Shown piece after piece: positions 12,378-24,300 of a stretch of DNA of 64,000 nucleotides (position 1 is its first letter; every line of letters starts with the position of its first letter). A program made the position numbers and the translations under genes. Source of the DNA: Ischnura elegans (Eukaryota > Arthropoda > Insecta > Odonata > Coenagrionidae); contig NC_060254.1 of assembly GCF_921293095.1 (NCBI RefSeq), forward strand, positions 58,016,069 through 58,080,068, read 5' to 3'. The notes beneath the pieces were generated by a model. It made no database searches. It saw only the letters and a list, made by a program, of their open reading frames with translations, and was not told the DNA's origin.

Positions 12378-15300
12378 CTGTTAATGTATAAAATTTAATC
12401 GTATGAACATTGGGATGTGTTTCTGTATTTTATGTAAAACTTAGTATTAATCCCGATCTATGAATCCCTGTGTATAACTAGAACTGTATAACTGTGTAGA
12501 AGAGCATGGCCTGTACTTACTGTTCGTTGTTAGAATTTTTACTCAAAGTATCCTGTAACAGCCAGATTATTTTATATATTCTACATGTGTATGAATGTGC
12601 GGCATCAATTTGGCAGCATACTCCTTCCCATAGGGTCATGGCCATGGTAATTAAACGTTTTTGAATGGGTTCATTTGGAAGAATACCTTTCCACCACATT
12701 TTGAGAGGCTTGACTTTTTATTGATTATCATGCCACCAAAAACAAATTATTGATCATTAAATCGGCATTTTGTTAACAAGCTAACAATGATTGTACACCA
12801 AAATCCATATCCAAAATTGGGGTATTCTACTCGGGCAGGACGTGAACCCACAACCTTTAGTTTGGCTGGAAATGAATTTACCCCGCCATCAGTGAGGCAG
12901 GAAGCGGAAACGGGTACACTTTATATTATCTCCTTAATATTTTGGCCTGGTTAGGCATTTGAGACCACTCCCACTCCCCATGGCCCTGCATGATTTTCAT
13001 AACCCTACTGCAGGGTAGGGGGTCCTGAACACCCTAAGTTTGACCCCATTCTAGAGATTCAGGTTGTAATGTATGCACAGTATCTGCATTAAAGTAGTGG
13101 GCAGCTATGCTCCGTACCCCACCGGTTAGGAGTCTAGTTAGACTGTGGGCGACCTCTGAGATTTTGTTGAAAAGCAAAATAAGAAGGTGAGTCAATATGA
13201 GTCATAATATCAATTACATCAGGGGTGAACATAGCCAAGAAAAAATCATTTGAATTAGCTGGTATCACAGGACACTAGATGATTTTTTTCATGGCAATTT
13301 TTTAACGAATCAATTATGGATGCCTCAATTTGACTCTTCTCATTATTAGCCCCTCCCTTTGGTTACACATCCGGTGTCATCAGTGACAAATAACCAATAA
13401 TGACAAGCAGGTTCCTTCAAAAAATGTGGCTGAAATCGACAGCATGTGCTGGTACAACAACTGCATCAGTCAAGATATTGGCTGTTGCTCCCATTCCTAC
13501 AAATTTCACTCTTGGCATTAATAACTTTGCAACTGTGTGTGTGGGGTGTACAAACTCATTTGTTTCATGCAGTGCTTCATTAATATCAATTAGAGAAACG
13601 GCAGTTGTCATACATGCAAATTATTTGGAACATCCAGCAAACAGTCCCAACTTAGCCCCCACAGGCTTTCATTTCTTCGGGCCTGTAAAAAATCATTTTT
13701 TTGGAAGACACATCCCATTTTGTGAGATTCTAACAGGTGCTACTTCTTGGAGGGTACTTAAGGTTGCAACCTTAAGTAGGTACCCTCCAAGTCAAATCAA
13801 CCCTCTCTTTTTCAGGGGCTTACAGATGGATCTCCAGATTCATGCCGAGTGTACTTACAGTGGAAATGTCTGAAGACCAGAAATCCAAATGCCAATTGAA
13901 GTTGGAAAAATCTTCAATACCAATTTTTCATTGTCTTGGGAAACCATTAATGGGGAAGAGAGCAGGTACTAACCTGCCGAGAGCTTGCCTGAGAGTGCCG
14001 TCTTTGTCTAGCCCTAGTTCTACTCTTAGGGAATTTTCAAAAGCAACAATAATCAAGTTAAATTGAGTTTTAGTTAACTTAATGGCAAAGGACAATGACC
14101 TCCAATGGCAATATACGAACTGCCTCTCACAGAGGAAACATTTAGCAGTCATTGCCAAGTAAAAAAAATGAGCATTGAATTTCCTATAGGTATGTAATAA
14201 CCACAGCATCGATGTCATTAACCAGTATTTGACAAACTTTATTACGTGAGGAAACTTTTACTTAACCGCATAAATAAAAACTAGATCATGACCTGGGTTT
14301 CAACCTGTTAGCATCATCATCAGGTGGTTGAAGGTTTTTTTTTATATATGTGGTTTAGTAAAAGTCTCTTCACGTAATAAAGTTTATGATGGAATACCAC
14401 AAAGTTTCCCAAGATCGTGTTTTATTCTTCAGTAGTTGACAGTTTAATGTCTCCTCTTTGGATGTATTTCCCAAATTGTCAGATGAAATCGTTAACCTTA
14501 GTCATCAAGTGAACTCAAAATCAAGTTATGTAATTTCATTATAGGTGCTTTCAAACATGCCCTTGTTGGATTAGTACCAGTTCTCCTCCCTTTTCCATAA
14601 AATAATCCTTCCAAATACTAATTGGTATAGGGATTTACTGTCTTTGCCAATTAGTAGCACAACTTCATTAAGTAATGATCTGAGAGTTATTAAGGCAGAG
14701 GAAGAGTTAGGGGTAAATCCAAAGGGAGGATACTGGCCACGAATGTTTTAAAGCTGTGACATTGGTTTCGGGAACCTAGGATGGGCTCACGGGGATACAC
14801 TCTTAAGAGTTGAGAACCAAGTCCGAGACACGCTTGCACTCCTGAAGATGGGGGAGGACAGAAGAAGGAAAAAGGGAAAGCAGGAGCCACAGCAATGAGA
14901 GCCCGATGACTCCTCCAGGGTCGGGATAGGGATGGAATGGGAGAATCTCAACACTCGATTGTTTCTGGCTTTACTTTGTGAAAATCCATTGTACACAATT
15001 AAAGTTATGGTACTTTTTCACACAATATAATAATACAATATAATTTATTTATTTTTTTCTGTATTTGAAGATGTCGCCTCTGTGACGAAACCGGTCGTGT
15101 TAAATATATTGTGTGAAAAAGTACCATAACTTTTTATTGTGTAATCTCAACACTGTCATGAAGGCAGTGTGAGCTACCACTAGTAAAACCATATTTGCAA
15201 TACCTAGAGGAAATGAAGATTATTCTCAGATGAAGGATAATCAAGTGATTTTTATGGTCCTGAGTCTGGCTCTGACAGCAAGCAGAAGGCTTCTTTGCGG

Positions 15301-18300
15301 GCAGCTGTCAAGGTCTAGTATGGATGTGAGCAGGGGCGGATCCAGGACTTCTTTCTGGGGGGGCACAAGCAAGGCCATACCCAGGATTTTGTTCTGGGGG
15401 GTGCACAAGGATACCCCATAATACAAAATCTTTACATATCTCGGGGGGGAGCCCCCCATGCCCCCCCTAGATCCGCCTATGGATGTGAGACATGTCAGCT
15501 AGATCTCCACCGTGCTGGCCAGCTTTCTGCATGTTAGTTGGCATGCATAGGTTGGCTGTGGTCGACAATAGTCGTAACTACACATTGGTTGTAGTCATGG
15601 GGAATATCACCTCTTCCACTTATTTCTTTCGTACTGCCCCACAGAATAGGAACAATAATTTTCACTGCTGCATTTAAGTTAATTACTCAGTAACTCAATG
15701 CTGGTGATACTTTTGGAGCATTGAGCTGGCATAAACCCTTAGGTATAAAACAATATCCAAAATAGTAAATATGTCCAGAGTAAAAAATTCCCATGAATAG
15801 CCAAATAACTGGGAATAATTTTTATTGTATACTGAAATATATTGATAATGCTCGTTTTTCCCTTTAATCTGGTATGACAATTAAAATATGTACTTCTCCA
15901 TTATTATGCTTCAATAGCGCAAGGTAACATTTCATATCATGTGCAAATCAAAAGACATTGAACAAAAATGGGTTACCTCTTCAATTTTGGCATTTTTTTC
16001 CTCTGTAACTTTATCATAATTTTGCTTTAATTCTTTTAACTCTTCCTGGAACAACGCTTCTTCCTCTGTTAGTTTTTTTATCTCACTCTCCAGGTTCTTG
16101 CATTTCATACAAGGAGTATTGAGTAGGATTTCATACCTTCAAAAAATTGCCAAAACTGTACTGATGAGTAAATGATCCTTCGCAGCAAGAAATTTGAGTT
16201 AATTACTTTGTGATGAGCTTTATATGACAGACCTTAACTAGTTTAAGGTAAATAAAAATATTTGGGTTGGAAAACCTAGTTTACGCACAAAAATGGTAAA
16301 ATTCTAAAATTAGAATAACATTAAATAATGAAAATAATGTTTTAGCTCAATCAAGCTTTTCATTGGCGAGGAAATGGGAGCATGACAGCATCAGGAGATC
16401 CAATTTGGTGGGTGTTTGTGATTGAACATTGCTGTTTCCTGAAAACCCGCCAATAGGGTGGTTTCCTATTATTTTTTTATTGCCTAAATCGAAAGATTAT
16501 TACTCCTGGAGTACGTATTTCACGCTTTTAGATTTTTAAATGACGATATCTATTTTTCGCGATTAAATGAAAAGTGAAAATTTTCAAGCGCGCGAAAACG
16601 CAACGCGTAAGTATGAATGCCGGGAAATCTCTCCGTGTGACGTATTTCTGGTTCCCGCTGCTGCCCTGTGAGGTGACCTTGAGGCGAGGCTTAGCGCTGA
16701 TACGACGCAGGCTGCTAGCGGGTAGCTGAGTACCCTGCTGGCTGGTAGCGCTTGGCTTAAATAAGGATTATTAATACCTTATCAAATGAAGAAAACTTTC
16801 CGACCTTAGCCAGTTTTAATTAGTGATTATTAAGACATGTTTCCCTGAGCTCTGCGCCTCATGCATGCATTGGTAACCTCAGACAATGTATAACTCCTAT
16901 CTTCTCGTATAGAAACTAGGTCCCTGTGACGTCACATGGAGTGGTATCGCATGGGCGCCAATCTGGCCGTTTTCAAATGAGGATAAAAATGGACCATTGC
17001 CATTCGTCTAAACCGGTATTTCTAAAACGAAATAATTTGTATATTATGAATACAGTAATGGTGGGTACAGGCAATTTTAATAGGTGTTTATTAAGAGATG
17101 TTTCCCTGAGCTCTGTGCCTCTTGCATGCATTGGTAATCTCAGGCGATGTAAAACCCCTATCTACTCGTATAGAAACCAGGTCCCTGTGACGTCACGTGG
17201 AGTGGCATCGCATGGGCGCCAATCTGGCCTTTTTCAAATGCGGTTAAAATTGACCATTGCCATTTGTCTAAACTGAGATTTCTAAAACCAAATAATTTGT
17301 AAATCATGAATACACTAATGGTGGGTAACGAATCGCAATCAATGCCTTTCGTTTTCTTTGATAAAGGAAACTACCCTATTGTAAAAGGATCATTCTCCCA
17401 TAATCGTACAAAATTATGTGGATGGACTGCCACTTTGACTGCTTTTCGCTATTTGACTGCAATGAGATCTACTCTGCATAACCTGTAAGAACTATGATGC
17501 ATACCTACTTCCTGGGCTCAAGGTGAATGTCAGATGACGTTGGCGGTAATTGGTCAAGCAGAGCAAAAATATCATGCAATGATCGAAAGGAGGGAGCAAA
17601 AAAGTGGGGTGTATTTCTTGTCAGGGAATTTGAAATTTGTGACTCTTAAACGATCCTGTAAGTATAAATAAAATGGTTTGTAAATGAAATACCTTGAAGG
17701 TATTGTGCTCAGTAAGAGTGTGCAACCAAAACAAAGTCACCTAACTGAGAGGGAGCTGTTGGGGGTACAACATCCTCCAATTTTTCAGGATAGGAATAGA
17801 TGTAGGAGGGAGATACAGAATACACAATTCCCTACATTCACACTAGAAGGCCACTCAGCCATCCTAACTAGTAAAATGTGCATTAAAAGGACTGTGTGTC
17901 TAGTGATGTGTTTGTGGCACTTGTGCAATATTCCTGTAGTCCTTTTAAAACCTTAATTATGAATCACATTTCACCCCTTGCTTTCCTTTCCCTTCTATAG
18001 TATGTATCTCACTACGTGAATTTCAGACGTATACCTACAAAAAGTGTAAGAACAAATAGATTCTCTCAATATAATGGGAGCATCAAAGAAAACATTAAAG
18101 ATAAAATTCAATCAATCTAAAGCTAGTTCATTAATTCTTTTATTATAAATTTTTACATATTTTGTCGGAAAAAGTCTTCAACAAAAAAATGCATAAAATA
18201 TGGAAAAATAATTCTTCTTGAAAAAAGTGGAGGAACACCCTCTTAGACTATATTTGTGAATTTGCATACATTACTGTGTTTATGAGTTCTGCTTAAATAA

Positions 18301-21300
18301 GAAACCTAGAAACAATTCTCAGTAGCATTTCCCCAGAAAAAAACCCCAGCCTTAACAACAAAGCCATAGGTTACTTTTTAATGCAGAGGTAAAAAAGTGA
18401 CCTCACCTCTTTTTCATGTCTTCCATTTCTTTCAGCACAAGTATATTCTTCTCAGCTATTGTATCTTCCAGATTCTTGATTTTTTGTGCGTGCTTCTGTT
18501 CAAGCATAGCCTTGGAACTTCGATGTAACAGAATCTTCTCCTTTAAAGAAGAGACTTGTGTGGCCATCCATTCATTTTCTTGTTTCAAATCGGAGATCTA
18601 AAAAATATCCATTTACGAGTGTTCAAGCCTCACCTGCTTCCAGTGGCGTAGCCAGGAATTTTGTTTGGGGGATCCAAAACCAGGGGGGGGAAATTTTTGA
18701 AAAACAGGGTACTAAGTAATGGGTTTTAAACTAATTTTAACACTTTTCATAATCGAAAATACTTCATTTGTTGAAGAAATATTTTTTAAATTTATGATTT
18801 TTCAATATTTTGTTCTCTTTTATGAAGGAAAATGATTGTGTTTTTATACTTCGGGGGGGTTCCGACACCCCAGACCCCCCCCTGGCTACGCCACTGCCAG
18901 CTTCATATGGCCAATCTATATACAGTGGCAGGGGCGCAGCTAGGAATTAAGGCTGGGGGTGGGGGTTTAAGTGCAACTAATACCGGTGTGTGTGGGGGTA
19001 TAGAATACCCATCAGGATAAGCAGTAACTGCGAGATTAATAAATTGCGGAATTTTCAGATAAATGGTTCAAAATGGTGTGTTTTACAGCTCGCAGGGATT
19101 TTAAGCATGGGACCTAGGGTGCTGCTGCGCCCATATGTTTTCAAACAATGCCCTCTTAAATTGGTCAATTGTAGCCTAAAACCAGGTGAGCATGGAGTGG
19201 AAATAGTTTCTCTCAGTGACTCAGGGCCAGCCTTAGGGCGGGGCGACACTTAGTCTGAATTTGGGAGGGGAACACATACTTAGCCAGAGAGTGGTAGGGA
19301 TTCAAAATGCTCGAATTTGTAGATGGGGTATAGAGTTTAATATTTTAAGTGAAGGGCCCCGCACTGCAGGTTTGCCCCTAGCCCCGCACCTGCTAGGGCC
19401 AGCCCTGCAGTAACTCTCTCTTTTTCACTAAAATGCTGGCCTAAACTTAAGTACATGATATACGTTTTACATAAGTAATTTTGGGTATTCTCAGGCTCCT
19501 ACATTACAGCTTCAGTTTAGCCACTAATCAATCACTCACTCAGTATTTCAACCTCAGTATTAGAAAAGTTTTTTGATCCATTATTGAATAGGCTGTAGGG
19601 CACTTGCAACATACTACCTCTGCCTCCTTGGAATCCAGTTCTTTGACTTTCATCTGGAATTCCTTCTGGTAGCTTTCTCTGACATCTTCAATTTTTTTTC
19701 CAAATTCTTTCTTGGCCTCAAGTAGCTTGTGCTGATTGAGTGAATTTATCGTCATAAGTTGTTGCTTAAACAGCAACTCCTTTTTCACTATTTCCTGCTT
19801 TGCTTTCTCTTGAATATGTTCCATGTTCCTGTATTAAAAATTAAAATTTGAGACTAACATGAATTATATGTAAACTCCAGAGATGGGGCGAGTAATTAAT
19901 TTTGCTGATTCAATCATTTTGATTCAAGTCACTTGAATGATTCATAGAAGAATCATGATTCTTCTCTCATAAGAGATTCACCGTCCCCTTTCATGATTCT
20001 CGTTCTCAATCGTCATGGGCCTGGTATTAACGTATTATTGGAGATTAACATCTCGCCTTTGAAATGCAGTATTGCTGCAGGATAGTATGAGTAAATTGGA
20101 CTATTAAATTGACCAATGAAGAAGTGCAAGAGGTGAAATGGAAAAGCATCAACTGTTGAAAATAATAGATAGCAAAAAGGAAGGCTGGCAGGGCACCTGC
20201 TTAAACACTGAGGGTGTTTACCAGGGTGTAAACACACCAACTTAAGTGAATGTAAGATAGAGGTAAAGGGGAAAGCCAAGGAAAGAGTTCATTATGAATA
20301 TAAAGGATGGAAGACCTTATTGAGTGCTCAAGGATCTGTTAATACAACCCAGTAACCAGACAAAATGTTGCCCATCAACCCATTTTTGAGGAGAAGAAAG
20401 AAGTCAACCCAAGATCCTTGGTATTTTACCTTCAATGGGGAGGGAAGCGAAACAGGTAGATAATCACTCCAATCTTAGAATATTCTTTCTCAAAACTGTG
20501 AGGAACTTATTGATCTTTGTGATCTGAATACTCAATATGTAATTGTTTTTCCTTGGAAACATTTTGTTTAAGAAAATCGTTGATGCTTCATTATTGTGTC
20601 AGAGGGTGTGGTTTTGAGTTAGAGGTCTCCATTGATTCTATTCAAAGTTTTTTTCTTCCTTCAAATTTTTGAGGTATTTATTCCACCAATTGCCATTATT
20701 TGTATCATACTTTAACCAATTCGCTTGCAAAGACGGCGATTTGCCATCTGCGAAATATTGGCTCTCTTTTAAAAAGATGTTGATTCACCATTAACGTCAA
20801 AATAAAAGGTATTTCTAAGTGCATAACTCCCAAGAGATGCTTATCACATTCTGCAGTACCTTGGTGATGTAAAATAACTCTCAGCAGTGGCGCAGCGAGG
20901 GGGGGGTTTTGGGGGATAAAACCCCTCCCAGACCTCATAGAAATTTTTAAGTGTAATCCATTTTACTTAATGGATTGGAGTCAATTATAGAATAGTGTTA
21001 GGATGAATCAAATATCTCTCATAAAGTGGTAAAACTAGTCATTTTGAACCATTAATCTTAAAATTTTCTGGAAGAGGGCCCCTGCAACTCCCACTTACCC
21101 TCGTGGGTATGCAATACCCCCACACCCGTAAGTATTAATTGTGCCTAAAGCCCCCCCCAGCCTTGATTCCTAGCTGCACCCCTGACTCTCAGCAGTAATG
21201 TGTAATGTGTCTGAGGTCTGATATGCGTAGTTAAGTGGCTTTTAGTTATTCATCAATGATTTTTTAATTGTTTTTAAACCGGGGAAATAAAAACGGTCAA

Positions 21301-24300
21301 CAGAGAGCCTCTTGAAAGATTGTCAACTTTCCTATTTTTCCAGAAAATAGGAGGGCCAGGCCATCACCCTCCCTTTATCCGCCACTGCTATGGCAATATT
21401 TTTGCTGATTCCTGCGGCAAAAATGAATTTAAAGGGAGGGCAGGGGAAGGTTTTGGAACCTTGCCAAGTTTAAAACTAGAATGATCTTACCTAAATGCAT
21501 CTTTCAACTGAGAATCTTTGAGAGCAACTAGGTTCTCGTGATGCTGCTGCTGCAAAGCTTTCTCTCCATTAAGCTGAGATACTTTAGCTTCAAGCTGATC
21601 CAAGCTGACTTTAAGATCACTGATCAAAGCATCCTTCTTAAAAAGAGCAGCATGATTTTCTGGAGAAGGAAGAGAGAAGGGGAATAATTTTTTTGATAAC
21701 CACTATGCCCTTGCAAAAGGCTCAAAGGTAGAAAATACATAGAACACCCTGCACTGAAATACTTTTAAGTACAGCCAAATACTTTTCTCACTTTAATTTC
21801 AAAATATAAAAATCTTCGGCAAACATATCTAAAGGCCGTTTTACACGGAATTGCGCAGTCTGACGTTCGTGTGAAGGCGCAATCAAAATTGTGTCGTGTA
21901 AAGCGGTGAATTGCGAGAACACATGCGAGAATGCGTGGATGCGAGACGGCAAAATAGTCCCTGTTCTAATTTCGTTCATGCATTCGCGCAATTCCACGCC
22001 ATTTTAGAAATTAATGCAGCTCTAACCTGCGCAATTCCGTGTACCGTGTAAAACGGCCTTAATAATGTGTAGTCCCATAGCCGGGATAATGGATGGGACT
22101 CCCATTGAGGTGGGTCCCAAATCTGAGGGAAAATATCCAGGCAACTCACCCCCAAAAAAGAGATCCATACAGAGAGGTTTAAAATATTCTCATGGTACTC
22201 GTGGCATGAAAACATTTTCCTATTGAAGGCGCCAGCAGGAAAGGGTTAAGTGCTTAGGCGGATCTAGGGGGGGGCACAAGCCCCCCCAGACCCTTAAAAT
22301 ATATGCAAGATTTTTAATATGGTCCCGTTATCATCGCGTTCGTTTTGTATTAAGGGGCATCCCTGTGCACCCCCCTGAACAAAATCCTGGATATGGCCTT
22401 GCTTGTGTGCCCCCCCCCCCCCCCAGAAAGAAATCCTGGATCCGCCCCTGGTTAAGTGTAGGCTCCTTTGAGGTTTGAAGATTTGTTCCAAGAGGATTAA
22501 TAGTTTCGAGTAGAATCCTTTGAGTTATGCTTTCCCTTAGATCGCGTCAAGAGGTGTGCCTACTCAGCAGGATGTCCAACCACAGACGTTGTATTACATG
22601 ACGTAACAAATGGTAATGAGGAAACGATGCAAAGGGCGCGCCGGACAACCAGAAGTAGCACTGGATTTGGGAGCATATGCACCCATGTATAAACTTTAGT
22701 TGCAATCCGTGCAGCCGTTTGGAAACACATAGACAAACAGACCAGGGGCGCAGCCAGGAATTAAGGCTGGGGGGGGTTTAGGTGCACTAATACCGGTGTG
22801 TGTGGTGGTGTGGAATACCCACCAGGATAAGCGATAGGTGCGAGATAATTAAATTGCGGAATTTTAAGATAAACGGTTCAAAATGGTGAGTTTTACGGTT
22901 TTCTGAGGGATATTTAATTAATCCTTATATGTACTATTCTATTCGTAATATCAATCCAATTAAGTAAAATGGCATAAACTTAAAAATTTCTCTGAGCTCT
23001 GAGGGGGGTTTTAACCCCCAAACCCCCCCCCCCTCTCTGCGCCACTGAAACAGACATCCTCTTTTATATACAAATAGATAGTTGGAATGTAACGACATTA
23101 ATCGTTTAAAATCTAAGGCATAAGAAATTGAATTAATAAATAATATAAATCTAAAAAATGAATGGTTTTAAAGGTAAATCATCTATCAATAACAGTGCCT
23201 ATTAGGACAATTAATATATATTAATTAATTATAATGCAACGGGATAAATCCCTTATCTTTTCTGATAATTCTTGGCAAAAACAGAACTTCTAATGTAAAT
23301 CGGGACATTATAAAAGGGAAATGTCCCGGTTAAAACGGGACGAGCGATAGTTGGTGCTGCACAGCAGAAGCCGCTGGCGCCAGTACAAAGGATTGCATAG
23401 GCGATTGGAGAAAGAAAGAATAACAGTGCATAGGTACGAGTTCCATCGGAAAGTAAAAATCCAGAGCGGTATTTTAAAACAAATTTTTAACTAGTTTGAG
23501 CAAAGAAACCTTTACTCATTCAACACATCAGTCTAACGGGCGGCAGAATTTCAAACGAAATATGGCATTCCACCGATTTTTGCTGTGATTATAGTTTCAA
23601 TCAGAAAATTAAATCTGCTTAGCATTTAAATACTATAATATTAAATTTTATAGAAACTGTGAGGTGCGGCATTCCAAATATTTTCCATTTGAACAGCAAA
23701 ACCGCTCAACTTGATTAAAGATAACATTTGTGATCGACTCCAGGAAGGTTATTGAATATCAAGCCATTTATTTCAATCACCAAAACAATGGAACTTCAGC
23801 AAATAAAACATAATTCGATGCAGGAAAATATATAGTACGTGTAACACACATTTTACGGAAAATGGGGATATCCCTTAACTTGAGGCGCACGATATTTTGG
23901 AGAAAAATCCTTTAAGTAGTCTCGATCGAGCGAGAAATTCCATGAAAATGACAAAATAAGATGCATTATTGCAGGAGTTTAAATGTCTGAATGGCAGAAT
24001 ACTGTACGGATTGCCGGCTATGCATTGATCCAAGCCTGAAATACGCCGCGAGTACGCATGCCCGCTGATCCCCACCCATTCCCGTTCCTCCCGTTGGTTC
24101 CACGCGTTCCGCCAACCAACTTCACCCTCATCGGTCCCATTTCGTCCCATTCCCGCTTTCAACAAGCGACGCTGCAAAGTCGAAAAGCAGAGAGGAAAAC
24201 AGAAACAGTATATATGTGCCTACTTAAAATATATTCGAGTGACGAATCTCGTACCAATCACCTCTAGGATCGTTCTTTAATCTCCGAAAAAGTATATCGC

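Larger units (their letters stand above)
12378..15976 (-). other. CCDC57-like intron 5, repeat-filled
   Basis: A 3.6-kb intron that contains a SINE (12820), a mariner relic (13609), a short perfect hairpin (13746), two foldbacks with hammerhead-like cores (14234, 15001) and a hAT MITE (15331). No additional exon is needed by the phase. Confidence 0.6.

Noticed and set aside
13400-13873. 157-codon protein gene
   Set aside because: Only a short stretch matches mariner; the rest is non-coding DNA that happens to be open.
22430-23040. CRISPR-like direct repeats
   Set aside because: Repeated G-run/C-run blocks are the ends of separate MITEs with their own target duplications, and the context is eukaryotic.
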